A stretch of DNA of 10,709 nt from Bacillota bacterium (lineage in GTDB: Bacteria; Bacillota; Clostridia; Lachnospirales; Lachnospiraceae), in contig JAEZKL010000037.1 of NCBI GenBank assembly GCA_023415475.1, positions 1 to 10,709 on the forward strand, read 5' to 3'. The first letter of the stretch is position 1, and each line of letters begins with the position of its first letter. The notes under the pieces were generated by a model. That model did no database searches, was not told the origin of the DNA, and saw only the letters and a list, made by a program, of their open reading frames with translations. The position numbers were made by a program, and so were the translations under genes. Positions 1 through 8,433 of this stretch are shown one piece after another.

Positions 1-5
1 GTACA

Positions 6-1076
6 ATGAATAGGAAGCTCCTAAAGTTTTCCTTGGTATGTGTAACGGGAACATTAGTGCTCACAGCCAATCCAAAGACAGCAATGGCTTATGAGGAAGC
101 AGTTGCTGGATTTACTGCAGATAAGATAACCACCAGCACCGGCTACGGTGATGAAGGAATGGTATCCAGCTTATCCACCTACGAGATACCAATTCCCGGT
201 TTTATAAATATAGGTATTGCTGATGTAGATAATAACTTAAATATTCGTTCCGGCCCTGGTGAAGATAAGAAACTTGTCGGTAAGCTTCCTAAGAACGGCG
301 GTTGCGAAATCCTGGAAGAAGGCAAGGACGGATGGACCAAGATTACCTCCGGTAAGGTAACAGGATATGTGAAAAGCGAGTATCTTATTACCGGTGCCAG
401 AGCCACTCAATTAGCGAAAAAGCTTGGTAACTATATCGCTACTGCGAATACCAACGGACTTCGCGTACGTATGAATCCCTCCACCGAATCGGAGGTAATT
501 GATCAGATTGCTAAGGGTGAAGAGTTGATCGTTCTTGATAGCAGAATCATTTCAGATGATAAAGAGCATGGTAAGTGGGTTCAGGTAAGTCTTGACTCCG
601 ATGATTCCGAAGATGGTACCATCGCTTATGTAGCGAAGGAATATGTTGATCTATCCTTCCAGCTTATTAAAGCAGTATCCATGGAAGAATTGCAATATGG
701 TGCCGGTGTCTCCTCTACCCGTGTTAAATTAGTTGATTTAGCAAAGCAATATCTAGGTGACAGATATGTATGGGGTGGTACGACTCTCGGCAGAGGCGTA
801 GATTGCTCCGGATATACACAGGCATTGTACAGAAAGTTGGGTATCTATATCCCTCGTACCTCCAGAGAGCAGGCAAGAAGCGGAAATTCAGTTTCTACCT
901 CCAACCTGAAGCCCGGTGATTTAGTATTCTACGGAAGCTCTTCTTACATCAATCATGTAGCAATGTATATCGGTAACGGTAAGGTTATTCATGCAAGCAA
1001 CAGAAGAGATGGTATTAAGATCTCTAATATGTACTACCGTTCACCTGTAAAGTGTGTAAGATACATTAATGAATAA
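6..1076 (+). CDS. Secreted SH3b-SH3b-NlpC/P60 cell-wall endopeptidase
   Basis: Probable exported peptidoglycan hydrolase (NlpC/P60 cysteine peptidases typically cut D-Glu-diaminopimelate bonds in stem peptides). Residues 1-28 look like a signal peptide: basic start MNRK, hydrophobic core, and an AMA|Y cleavage site. Residues about 68-130 form a first bacterial SH3 domain (NLNIRSGPGE motif, GYVKSEYL end). Residues about 145-217 form a second (GLRVRMNPS, AYVAKEYV). Residues about 237-355 are NlpC/P60 with the catalytic cysteine C267 in DCSG, H317 in NHVAMYIG and H329 in VIHAS as the likely third residue. SH3b domains usually bind the wall and position the enzyme. The start is the first ATG, only five bases from the window edge, so its ribosome binding site cannot be seen and an upstream start is not excluded. 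A terminator follows directly, so this looks like the last gene of its transcript. Family call is firm; exact substrate is inferred. Confidence 0.93.
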   Translation: MNRKLLKFSLVCVTGTLVLTANPKTAMAYEEAVAGFTADKITTSTGYGDEGMVSSLSTYEIPIPGFINIGIADVDNNLNIRSGPGEDKKLVGKLPKNGGCEILEEGKDGWTKITSGKVTGYVKSEYLITGARATQLAKKLGNYIATANTNGLRVRMNPSTESEVIDQIAKGEELIVLDSRIISDDKEHGKWVQVSLDSDDSEDGTIAYVAKEYVDLSFQLIKAVSMEELQYGAGVSSTRVKLVDLAKQYLGDRYVWGGTTLGRGVDCSGYTQALYRKLGIYIPRTSREQARSGNSVSTSNLKPGDLVFYGSSSYINHVAMYIGNGKVIHASNRRDGIKISNMYYRSPVKCVRYINE

Positions 1077-1103
1077 TGTTGAATTTCATATTGAATGATA
1101 AGG

Positions 1104-1135
1104 AATGGTTGAACAGTTGCTGTTCAACCATTTTT
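1104..1135 (+). terminator. Rho-independent terminator after the NlpC/P60 gene
   Basis: A perfect 13-bp inverted repeat (AATGGTTGAACAG at 1104-1116, CTGTTCAACCATT at 1120-1132) encloses a 3-nt loop and runs into five T residues (1131-1135). It begins 28 nt after the stop codon of the hydrolase gene. Confidence 0.92.
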
Positions 1136-1220
1136 ACGTGTATGAAGAGCATTTATATACTTGCTTATGTATTTATCCTATCACTTAAGATTAAATTTAC
1201 CTTATTTAATGCCACAAAGA

Positions 1221-1249
1221 TTGACAGCACCGAAATAGAATTTTATAAT
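1221..1249 (+). promoter_or_regulatory. Consensus sigma-A promoter for the MutS-like gene
   Basis: TTGACA at 1221-1226 and TATAAT at 1244-1249 are separated by exactly 17 nt, a perfect match to the housekeeping consensus. Transcription should start near 1256, giving a leader of about 55 nt before the ATG at 1312. It lies downstream of the preceding terminator, so the MutS-like gene has its own promoter. Confidence 0.85.
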
Positions 1250-1311
1250 AGCCGTATTAAACAGAAAGCCTTCGATAGAAACAGTAATCGGACAGACAAG
1301 GAGTAAAGGAC

Positions 1312-2982
1312 ATGGAATATCTATTAATTATTGTGGCAGTAATGGCCGCTATTGTCATATGGAGTATGATCAGCAACAGAAACAATCTTAAGTTATTAAA
1401 GCTTCGTCTTAAGAGAGAATGGGGTGATACACCTACCGAGGAGTACTCTTCCGAAAAGCTGGAATTTCTTAAATCATATTATAACTCGGTAAAGGATGAA
1501 AATCTCGACGTTGACGATATTACCTGGAATGATCTTGATATGGATGATATCTTCATGGAGATGAACAACACCCAGTCCTCCATCGGAGAGGAGTATCTCT
1601 TTTCCTTACTTCGTAAGCCCTGCTTTTCGGAAGAAGAACTGAGGGAACGAAATCGCTTAATGAAGTTCTTTACGGATAAGGAGCCCGAACGGATTGAACT
1701 ACAGGCTAAACTTCATAATATGGGAAAGCTCCGCAACATTTCCGTTTTTGAATATATCAACCGTCTGGAAGCGCAAGAGTCCCAAAGCAATCTGATTCAT
1801 TATCTGTTGGATTTAGGCTTTTTGCTATCTATTGCATTGATTTTTGTTAATCCCGGATTAGGTGGAGGAGCAACCTTTGCATTTATGATTATCAATATCT
1901 TTCATTATTATTCCTGCAAAGCGAAGATCGAGAATTATATTAGCGTATTCTCTTATATCTTTCGCTTATTGGATAATACCAAGGCCATCATACGTCTTGA
2001 CCTTCCTGAGATAAAGGAATATACCGCACGCCTTCGTGAGGATATCAAGTATTTCAACAAGATTAAGCGTGGCTCCTTTCTTCTTGCCCCTAAGAACGCT
2101 AACGGTAATATTATGGATGCTATTTTTGATTATTTCCGAATGCTCTTTCACTTGGACCTGATTAAGTATAACTCTATGCTTAGTTTCTTTAAGAAGAACC
2201 GTAAGGTGCTGAACCGAATCTATGAGAATGTCGGCTATATTGACAGTATGATTGCCGCAGCCTCCTTCCGAAAATTAATCTATTATTACTGTGAACCGGA
2301 GCTTACCAAATCAGAAAAGCCTTTTCTGTCGGCCACTGATTTATATCACCCCTTACTGGAACAGCCGATTGCTAACTCCATTACCGAGAACCGCAGCGTA
2401 CTGCTTACCGGCTCCAATGCCTCCGGCAAATCAACCTTTATTAAGACTCTGGCGATCAATGCGATACTGTCTCAGACGATCTATACCTCCACCGCGACAC
2501 GATATCAGGGGAGCTATTTTATGATCTATTCCTCGATGGCATTACGGGATAATATCTTCAGTAGTGAGAGCTATTATATTGTTGAAATCAAATCATTAAA
2601 ACGCATACTTGACAAGATTAATCCTGATATTCCGATGCTTTGCTTTATCGATGAGGTTCTGCGCGGTACTAATACTCTGGAGCGCATCGCTGCCTCCTCC
2701 CGTATACTGAATACCTTAGCACAGCAAAATGCGTTAGTTTTTGCCGCAACTCACGATATTGAGTTGACTCATATTTTGGAGAAAAATTTTTCGAATTATC
2801 ATTTTCAGGAACGTATTGAGGATAAGAAGATATTATTTGATTATAAGCTATATCAGGGAAAAGCCGTCTCTAAAAATGCCATCAAGCTTCTTGATATGCT
2901 GGGCTATCCCCATGAGATTATTACCTCCGCAGAACAAGCAGCACAGGAATTTCTAAGCAGTGGTGATTGGAGTAACTTATAA
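1312..2982 (+). CDS. Membrane-anchored MutS-family ATPase (not canonical MutS)
   Basis: A 556-residue protein with a C-terminal MutS-type ABC ATPase domain. Visible motifs are Walker A GSNASGKST (367-375), Walker B LCFIDEVLRGT (443-453) with D447/E448, and the switch histidine in AATHD (T480-H481). Residues 3-20 are a hydrophobic, likely membrane-anchoring helix, and 162-179 plus 183-199 look like a transmembrane pair. Residues about 210-330 resemble the helical core/lever of MutS. It lacks the N-terminal mismatch-reading domain with its Phe-x-Glu motif, lacks an Smr nuclease domain, and is much shorter than MutS (about 850-900) or MutS2 (about 780). Direct action on mismatches is therefore doubtful. 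Start choice: AAGGAG at 1298-1303, 8 nt before the ATG. It has its own promoter and ends 141 nt before rnhA with no T-tract terminator seen between, so read-through into rnhA is possible. The ATPase assignment is solid; the cellular role is unknown. Confidence 0.9.
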   Translation: MEYLLIIVAVMAAIVIWSMISNRNNLKLLKLRLKREWGDTPTEEYSSEKLEFLKSYYNSVKDENLDVDDITWNDLDMDDIFMEMNNTQSSIGEEYLFSLLRKPCFSEEELRERNRLMKFFTDKEPERIELQAKLHNMGKLRNISVFEYINRLEAQESQSNLIHYLLDLGFLLSIALIFVNPGLGGGATFAFMIINIFHYYSCKAKIENYISVFSYIFRLLDNTKAIIRLDLPEIKEYTARLREDIKYFNKIKRGSFLLAPKNANGNIMDAIFDYFRMLFHLDLIKYNSMLSFFKKNRKVLNRIYENVGYIDSMIAAASFRKLIYYYCEPELTKSEKPFLSATDLYHPLLEQPIANSITENRSVLLTGSNASGKSTFIKTLAINAILSQTIYTSTATRYQGSYFMIYSSMALRDNIFSSESYYIVEIKSLKRILDKINPDIPMLCFIDEVLRGTNTLERIAASSRILNTLAQQNALVFAATHDIELTHILEKNFSNYHFQERIEDKKILFDYKLYQGKAVSKNAIKLLDMLGYPHEIITSAEQAAQEFLSSGDWSNL

Positions 2983-3123
2983 CCGGAGCATTAATAAACC
3001 GCAAGAGATTAACCAATCGGCCGATTTGTGCTATCACCTAAATTTGCTGTGCTTTGACAGCATGAATGATTAATACGCTATCTCAATTTCAACTAAACTA
3101 TTTATAAAGGATTGGAGAAATAT

Positions 3124-3600
3124 ATGAACGTTACCATTTATACCGATGGAGCTGCAAGAGGTAATCCGGAGGGACCCGGAGGCTATGGGGCAATCGTCGT
3201 CTTTGTTGATTCGAAGTGAACCACTCATGAAAGAGAATATTCAGCAGGCTATAAGAAGACAACCAATAACCGGATGGAGCTAATGGCGGCAATTGCCGGC
3301 TTAGAAGCTCTTACCAAGCCCTGTCAGGTTGTATTATTTTCCGATTCCCAGTACTTAGTGAAGGCTTTTAACGAGCACTGGCTGGAGGGCTGGATACAGA
3401 AGGGGTGGAAGAGAGGGAAGAATGAGCCGGTGAAAAACATCGATTTATGGAAACGCCTTCTGAAGGCAATGGAGCCTCATCAGGTACGTTATGAATGGGT
3501 TCGGGGACATAATGGTCACCCGATGAACGAGCGTTGTGATGTATTAGCAACAACAGCCGCAGACGGAGAACAGCTGGCAGATGATATTCAACTCGAATAA
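3124..3600 (+). pseudogene. rnhA: Ribonuclease HI with in-frame TGA at codon 32
   Basis: RNase HI cleaves the RNA strand of RNA-DNA hybrids (R-loops, primers). Read through, this frame gives a 158-residue protein, the usual family length. The four acidic catalytic residues are present: D8 in YTDGA, E52 in NNRMEL, D74 in SDSQYL and D139 in NERCD; H129 lies in RGHNGH. Codon 32 (3217-3219) is TGA, in the loop before strand 2, where homologues commonly have a small residue such as Gly (pattern D-x-K-G). GGA to TGA would be one base change. The frame is unchanged across the stop, so this is a nonsense change, not a frameshift. The start is ATG 3124 with GGAG at 3114-3117, 6 nt upstream. The next in-frame ATG (3274) begins at residue 51 and would lose D8, so a restart product should be inactive. 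No good promoter is visible in 2983-3123; a lone TTGACA at 3054-3059 lacks a -10 partner. A recent inactivation or a sequencing error are both possible. Confidence 0.88.
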
Positions 3601-3631
3601 TATCGAACTATAATAAATTCTATAACATACA

Positions 3632-3665
3632 AAACCGAGCAATATGATATGCTCGGTTTATTTTA
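3632..3665 (+). terminator. Rho-independent terminator after rnhA
   Basis: AAACCGAGCA (3632-3641) pairs perfectly with TGCTCGGTTT (3650-3659) around an 8-nt loop, followed by ATTTTAT. It starts 31 nt after the rnhA stop. A-residues before the left arm might let it work weakly on the opposite strand too. Confidence 0.88.
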
Positions 3666-3801
3666 TATATGATTTATAGAAGTTTGAGAAATAACTTTTA
3701 TGAATATTCACCCAATATCCTAACTTTATCAAATCCTACCAATTTATGGAACTATGGAATGTTCTTCATCGTCAAATTGATAGAAACCATAAAAAATCTT
3801 T

Positions 3802-3809
3802 GGAGGAGG
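3802..3809 (+). promoter_or_regulatory. Ribosome binding site fixing the VWA lipoprotein start
   Basis: GGAGGAGG lies 6 nt before ATG 3816, an ideal Shine-Dalgarno arrangement. The open frame extends up to an ATG at 3669, but that one has no purine-rich site and sits against the tail of the preceding terminator, so 3816 is the start. Confidence 0.85.
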
Positions 3810-3815
3810 ATTATT

Positions 3816-5450
3816 ATGAAGAAAATTATGAAGGTAAGGATTAGTTTTATTATTGTAGCAGTAATCGTATTAACCGGCTTTTATGGATGTACCAGTAAGA
3901 AATCGTATGATACTAATGTCTCAGCCAGTTCCACTTATTATGAGACGTCGATGACAGGCATGCAGCAAAGCTATGATTCTATGGATCGCAACAGTGCCAT
4001 CCTTCCAACCCATTATTTTGTTGAGGAGGAGCTGGCTTTCGATGAAGCCCAACAAGAAAAATACAATACAGAAGAGTATAATGCAATTCGTGAGAACACT
4101 TTTAAATCGACAAAGGATTATCCCTTATCTACCTTTTCCGTCGATGTAGACACCGCTTCCTACAGTAATATACGAAGAATGATTTATGAATCCGGTGAGG
4201 TTGTTGCTGACGCTGTTCGAATTGAAGAGATGATCAATTATTTCAAGTATGATTATAAACCGCCAACAGGAGAGGTACCATTTTCCATCAATACGGAATT
4301 GTCAGACTGTCCTTGGAATGAGAACGCAAAGCTTTTACTAATCGGTTTACAGTCAAAAGAAATTGATTTAAGCGAACGCCCAAGCTCCAATCTTGTATTT
4401 TTACTGGATGTATCCGGTTCTATGAACTCGCCGGATAAACTCCCGCTCATGCAGAAGGCCTTTGTTATGCTGAGTGAGAATCTGAATGAAAATGACAGGA
4501 TTTCCATAGTTGTTTATGCCGGCAGGGAAAGTGTGGTGCTGGAGGGTGTCAGAGGTGACGAAACCTTACAAATCACAAGTGCCATAGAGGACTTGACCGC
4601 CGGCGGTAGTACAGCCGGATCAGCCGGAATTACCAAGGCATATGAGTTGGCTGAAAAATATTATATCAAGGGTGGCAATAACCGTGTCATTTTAGCAACC
4701 GACGGTGACCTAAATGTGGGAATTACGAGTGAGGGCGAATTAACCAGGTTAATTGAGAAGAAAAGAAATAAGGGTGTTTTCTTGTCTGTACTTGGTTTTG
4801 GAACTGAGAACATCAAGGATAACAAAATGGAAGCACTTGCTGACAATGGAAATGGCAACTACTCCTATATTGATTCCATGTTAGAAGCTAAGAAGGTTCT
4901 AGTGGAGGAGATGGGCGGAACCTTATTCACTGTTGCAAAGGATGTGAAGCTGCAGTTAGAATTTAATCCGGCAGTGCTCAAGGGCTACCGCTTAATCGGT
5001 TATGAAAACAGATTATTGAATACCGAGGATTTTGAAGACGATACGAAGGATGCAGGTGAAATCGGAGCAGGCCACCGTGTTACCGCTCTATATGAGCTTA
5101 TTCCCATTGATTCTAAGCAGGAGCTTCCTGGCACAGAATTAAAATACCAATCACAGACCTCAGCTACAGATAGTAAGGAATGGCTTACCATCAGTATCCG
5201 CTATAAGAAACCGAATCAGGATAATAGTGAGTTGATTTCTGCAGTTGTCGATGGTTCGACCTATTCTTCCGAGATGCCACAGAATCTAAACTTTGCCAGC
5301 TCGGTAGCTGCTTTCGGAATGTTGCTGAAAGACAGTGAATATCGTGGAACTGCTTCGTATCAGATGATTTTAGATATGCTAGCACATGAGGATTATTCCG
5401 AGGATGTATACAAGGATGAGTTTCTCGCTCTGGTGAAAAGGATGCAATAA
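3816..5450 (+). CDS. VWA-domain lipoprotein, YfbK family
   Basis: A 544-residue surface lipoprotein (numbering from ATG 3816). Residues 1-24 are a signal peptide (MKKIMK, then a hydrophobic stretch) ending FYGC, with C25 the likely lipidated cysteine; Phe at -3 is less usual than Leu. Residues about 100-150 match the N-terminal region of YfbK-type proteins (STFSVDVDTASYSNIRR). Residues about 190-365 are a von Willebrand factor A domain with an intact MIDAS metal site: DVSGS (D198, S200, S202), T266 in GGST, and D296 in ATDGD. The C-terminal part (about 370-544) carries the conserved DUF3520-type sequence KGYRLIGYENRLL and GEIGAGH. VWA domains bind protein ligands through a divalent metal; the partner here is unknown. 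The gene is flanked by terminators on both sides and so is probably monocistronic, though no clear promoter could be picked out in the AT-rich 3666-3800. Family identification is firm, function is not. Confidence 0.92.
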   Translation: MKKIMKVRISFIIVAVIVLTGFYGCTSKKSYDTNVSASSTYYETSMTGMQQSYDSMDRNSAILPTHYFVEEELAFDEAQQEKYNTEEYNAIRENTFKSTKDYPLSTFSVDVDTASYSNIRRMIYESGEVVADAVRIEEMINYFKYDYKPPTGEVPFSINTELSDCPWNENAKLLLIGLQSKEIDLSERPSSNLVFLLDVSGSMNSPDKLPLMQKAFVMLSENLNENDRISIVVYAGRESVVLEGVRGDETLQITSAIEDLTAGGSTAGSAGITKAYELAEKYYIKGGNNRVILATDGDLNVGITSEGELTRLIEKKRNKGVFLSVLGFGTENIKDNKMEALADNGNGNYSYIDSMLEAKKVLVEEMGGTLFTVAKDVKLQLEFNPAVLKGYRLIGYENRLLNTEDFEDDTKDAGEIGAGHRVTALYELIPIDSKQELPGTELKYQSQTSATDSKEWLTISIRYKKPNQDNSELISAVVDGSTYSSEMPQNLNFASSVAAFGMLLKDSEYRGTASYQMILDMLAHEDYSEDVYKDEFLALVKRMQ

Positions 5451-5455
5451 AACAG

Positions 5456-5488
5456 AAAAATAACTCCATTTTATGGAGTTATTTTTTT
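5456..5488 (+). terminator. Rho-independent terminator after the VWA gene
   Basis: An inverted repeat with a core of AATAACTCCAT (5459-5469) and ATGGAGTTATT (5473-5483) surrounds a 3-nt loop. An A-run precedes the left arm and the right arm ends in a seven-T run (5482-5488). It starts 6 nt after the stop codon. Confidence 0.92.
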
Positions 5489-5501
5489 CGATACACTAAC
5501 C

Positions 5502-5529
5502 TTGCAAAAGGTGACTATTATGGTATAAT
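5502..5529 (+). promoter_or_regulatory. mutS promoter P1 (extended -10)
   Basis: TTGCAA (5502-5507), a 16-nt spacer, then TATAAT (5524-5529) preceded by TGG, which makes an extended -10 (TGnTATAAT). It lies just after the VWA terminator and is the strongest candidate promoter for mutS-mutL. Predicted start is near 5536, giving a leader of roughly 180 nt. Confidence 0.75.
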
Positions 5530-5535
5530 TGTTAT

Positions 5536-5718
5536 GATTTAAAAAATCGAACAAAACACCATGTATATTGCTGGTTAAGCCATTGACTACCATACCTAGT
5601 ATTTATAATCAGCTTAAAGAATATCTTTTATGAATTCCTAAGGTGGATTACTGATACAAGCTACGATAATCCAAACAATTTCAAAAGAATAAATAAAATA
5701 CGAAAGGATTCTTGAACC
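5536..5718 (+). other. mutS 5' leader, unassigned
   Basis: About 183 nt between the predicted P1 start and the mutS ATG. It holds a second promoter-like sequence (5583-5609) and a modest hairpin (TGGATTA at 5644-5650 with TAATCCA at 5667-5673, 16-nt loop). No T-tract terminator, recognised riboswitch or convincing short ORF was seen. AAAGGA at 5703-5708 is the mutS ribosome binding site, 10 nt before the ATG. Confidence 0.45.
5583..5609 (+). promoter_or_regulatory. Possible second mutS promoter P2
   Basis: TTGACT (5583-5588) and a perfect TATAAT (5604-5609) are 15 nt apart, two less than optimal. Both boxes are good but the spacing is short, so this may be a weak or inactive second promoter, closer to mutS. 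Confidence 0.45.
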
Positions 5719-8433
5719 ATGACTCAATTAACTCCTCTGATGCAGCAATACCTGCAGATTAAGGAACAATATAAAGACTGTATCTTATTCTACCGTCTGG
5801 GCGATTTTTATGAGATGTTTTTTGAAGATGCTCATGTTTGCTCCAGAGAGCTGGAGATTGCGCTAACCGGTAAAAGCATTGGGCAGGAGGAGAGGGCTCC
5901 CATGTGCGGCGTGCCCTATCATGCGGTTGATAATTATTTAAGTAAATTGGTAAGCCGCGGTTACCGAGTCGCTATCTGTGAACAGGTAGAGGATCCCAAG
6001 CAGGCCAAGGGTATTGTAAAAAGAGAGGTGATCCGTATTGTTACTCCCGGAACCAATCTGAATACTCAGGTACTGGATGAATCAAAGAATAATTATTTGA
6101 TGGCAGTAGTACATACAACCAATGCCTATGGTATATCCATTGTCGATGTAACCACTGGAGATTACTATGTTACAGAGGTCGATACGGAGCGCAAGCTGAT
6201 GGATGAGATCTTTAAATGGTCTCCCTCGGAAATCATCTGTAATGATACCTTCTTTGTATCCGGCGTGAATATAGAAGCGTTGAAAAACTATAATAATATT
6301 GCACTATCTCCGTTAGAGCCCTGGTATTTTGATGATGAGCTCTGCATTCGTGCCCTTAAGGAGCATTTTAGTGTTGCGACTGTCGATGGTCTTGGATTAA
6401 AGGATTATACCATCGGGGTAATTGCAGCCGGCTGCATAATGCAGTTTTTAAGGGAGACACAGAAGAGCTCCTTATCCCATATCATTAAGCTTTCACCATA
6501 TACCTATGAGAAATACATGCTGCTCGACAGCTCTACGGTTCGTAATCTGGAATTAACCGAGACCATTCGTGAGAAATCCAAGAAGGGGTCTCTGCTTTGG
6601 GTTCTGGATAAGACCAAGACTGCCATGGGTGCCAGGTTACTTCGTGGTTTCATGGAGCAGCCTCTAATCGACTATGACATGATCACTCAGCGTCTGGAGG
6701 CGGTCAGTCAGATGAAGGACAATATGATTTCCCGAGAGGAGATCAGAGAATACTTGAATCCGATCTACGATCTGGAACGACTCATGAGCAAGATCAGCTA
6801 TAAGAGTGCTAATCCCAGAGACTTAATTGCTTTCAGCTCCTCCCTCTCCATGCTGCCTCATATAAAGTTCCTGATGCAAAGCTTTGACAGTGAGCTGTTA
6901 AAGGAGATTTATGAGGAATTGGATCCTCTGGCAGATATCTTTGATTTAATTAACTCCTCCATCGCCGAGGAACCGCCGCTTAATGTGAAGGAAGGCGGAA
7001 TTATCCGTGAGGGTTATAATGAAGAGGTGGATCGTCTTCGTAAGGCCAAGACGGAAGGTAAGGACTGGCTTATGGATCTGGAGACCAAGGAGCGTGAGGC
7101 AACCGGAATCAAGAACCTTCGTATTCGCTTTAACCGTGTCTTCGGATACTACCTTGAAGTAACCAATTCCTATCAGAGTCTGGTTCCTCCCACCTGGATC
7201 CGTAAACAGACCCTCGCCAATGCTGAGCGTTATACCACGCAGGAGCTTAAGGATCTGGAGGATATTATCCTGGGTGCAGAGGACAAGCTATTTTCCTTGG
7301 AATATGACCTGTTCAGCGAAATTCGTGACCAGATATCCTTAGAAGTAAGACGTATTCAGCGTACTGCCAAAGCAATCGCTAAGGTTGACGTATTCGCTTC
7401 TCTGGCACTAGTTGCAGAGCAGAATAATTATGTTAAGCCGGTTATGAATACCAGCGGCTCACTGCACATTAAGAACGGACGCCATCCGGTAGTCGAACGG
7501 ATGATTTCCCATGATATGTTCGTAGCCAATGATACCTTACTAGATAATAAGCAAAATCGTGTATCCATTATCACCGGACCGAATATGGCCGGTAAATCCA
7601 CCTATATGAGGCAATCGGCCCTGATTGTTCTTATGGCACAGATCGGAAGCTTTGTTCCGGCCGATTCGGCCTCGATCGGTATCGTTGATCGTATCTTTAC
7701 GAGAGTAGGAGCTTCTGATGATCTTGCCAGTGGTCAGAGTACCTTCATGGTGGAGATGACCGAGGTTGCAAACATATTACGAAATGCCACAAAAAACAGT
7801 CTTCTGATCTTGGATGAAATCGGCCGCGGAACCAGTACCTTTGACGGTCTGAGTATAGCCTGGGCGGTGGTAGAGCATATCAGCAATCATCAGCTGATTG
7901 GAGCAAAGACCTTATTTGCAACTCATTATCATGAGCTGACCGAGCTGGAAGGCAGATTAGAAGGTGTAAATAATTATTGTATCGCGGTGAAGGAGCAGGG
8001 GGAAGACATCGTATTCCTTCGTAAGATTGTCAAAGGCGGCGCAGACAAGAGCTATGGTATTCAGGTGGCAAAGCTTGCCGGGGTACCTGCCAGTGTCTTA
8101 AGGCGTGCTACCGAGATTGTCATGGAGCTTACCGGCAATGATCTTGCCTTAAAAGCAAAGAATTTATCTTCTCCTGAGATACCCGAAGCGCATGACGATT
8201 CCATTCCGGAGCAATTCTCCATAGAGGAATATGTGGATTCCTCATTACAATCAGACTCCGTGGGTAAGAGAAAGAAGGCTAAGCTGTTCTCCGATCAGCT
8301 GTCTCTGTTCACCACCTCCGAGAATGAAGACATTATTACTGAGCTAAGAGATTTGAACATAGCAGTATTGACACCGATTGATGCCATCAATAAGCTGTAC
8401 CAGCTTCAGAAGAAGATCAAGGACAGAATTTAG
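5719..8433 (+). CDS. mutS: DNA mismatch repair protein MutS
   Basis: The mismatch-recognition ATPase: it binds base mispairs and small loops, then recruits MutL. At 904 residues it is slightly longer than E. coli MutS (853). Domain I contains GDFYEMF with the mismatch-wedging F30 and E32 (Phe-x-Glu). Connector and core/lever/clamp domains fill about 125-560. The ATPase has Walker A GPNMAGKST (620-628), Walker B LLILDEIGRGTS with D699/E700, and the ATHYHE histidine H736. A variable linker at about 810-855 leads to QLSLF (860-864), a consensus beta sliding-clamp binding motif, then the C-terminal oligomerisation helices (TPIDAINKLYQL). The start at ATG 5719 has AAAGGA 10 nt upstream and matches normal MutS N-termini. 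The stop codon TAG is part of the mutL ribosome binding site. All key residues are present, so it should be functional. Confidence 0.98.
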   Translation: MTQLTPLMQQYLQIKEQYKDCILFYRLGDFYEMFFEDAHVCSRELEIALTGKSIGQEERAPMCGVPYHAVDNYLSKLVSRGYRVAICEQVEDPKQAKGIVKREVIRIVTPGTNLNTQVLDESKNNYLMAVVHTTNAYGISIVDVTTGDYYVTEVDTERKLMDEIFKWSPSEIICNDTFFVSGVNIEALKNYNNIALSPLEPWYFDDELCIRALKEHFSVATVDGLGLKDYTIGVIAAGCIMQFLRETQKSSLSHIIKLSPYTYEKYMLLDSSTVRNLELTETIREKSKKGSLLWVLDKTKTAMGARLLRGFMEQPLIDYDMITQRLEAVSQMKDNMISREEIREYLNPIYDLERLMSKISYKSANPRDLIAFSSSLSMLPHIKFLMQSFDSELLKEIYEELDPLADIFDLINSSIAEEPPLNVKEGGIIREGYNEEVDRLRKAKTEGKDWLMDLETKEREATGIKNLRIRFNRVFGYYLEVTNSYQSLVPPTWIRKQTLANAERYTTQELKDLEDIILGAEDKLFSLEYDLFSEIRDQISLEVRRIQRTAKAIAKVDVFASLALVAEQNNYVKPVMNTSGSLHIKNGRHPVVERMISHDMFVANDTLLDNKQNRVSIITGPNMAGKSTYMRQSALIVLMAQIGSFVPADSASIGIVDRIFTRVGASDDLASGQSTFMVEMTEVANILRNATKNSLLILDEIGRGTSTFDGLSIAWAVVEHISNHQLIGAKTLFATHYHELTELEGRLEGVNNYCIAVKEQGEDIVFLRKIVKGGADKSYGIQVAKLAGVPASVLRRATEIVMELTGNDLALKAKNLSSPEIPEAHDDSIPEQFSIEEYVDSSLQSDSVGKRKKAKLFSDQLSLFTTSENEDIITELRDLNIAVLTPIDAINKLYQLQKKIKDRI

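Noticed and set aside
1076..1306. A 76-codon open frame overlapping the stop of the NlpC/P60 gene
   Set aside because: It runs through a perfect 13-bp terminator and the consensus promoter of the next gene, has no ribosome binding site suited to it, and its translation resembles no family I know.
3015..3026. Perfect 12-bp palindrome AATCGGCCGATT between the MutS-like gene and rnhA
   Set aside because: It has no loop and no T-run, so it is not a terminator. As a possible operator it is a single site with no visible promoter to pair with.
3054..3059. TTGACA as an rnhA promoter -35 box
   Set aside because: No reasonable -10 hexamer lies 15-19 nt downstream.
3217..3219. TGA reassigned to a sense codon (for example glycine) or selenocysteine
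   Set aside because: About 3,000 codons of the intact genes contain no in-frame TGA, and glycine is written with ordinary GGN codons. The miaA break is TAA, which ends several genes here, so one reassignment would not explain both. RNase HI has no selenocysteine site at this loop.
3669..3815. A 49-residue N-terminal extension of the VWA protein from ATG 3669
   Set aside because: It would bury the lipoprotein signal peptide, has no ribosome binding site and starts against the terminator tail, while ATG 3816 has an ideal GGAGGAGG.
5191..5469. Minus-strand open frames, the longest of 92 codons, inside the large + strand genes
   Set aside because: They mirror well-supported coding regions in other frames, show no recognisable domain or ribosome binding site, and this one overlaps the VWA terminator.
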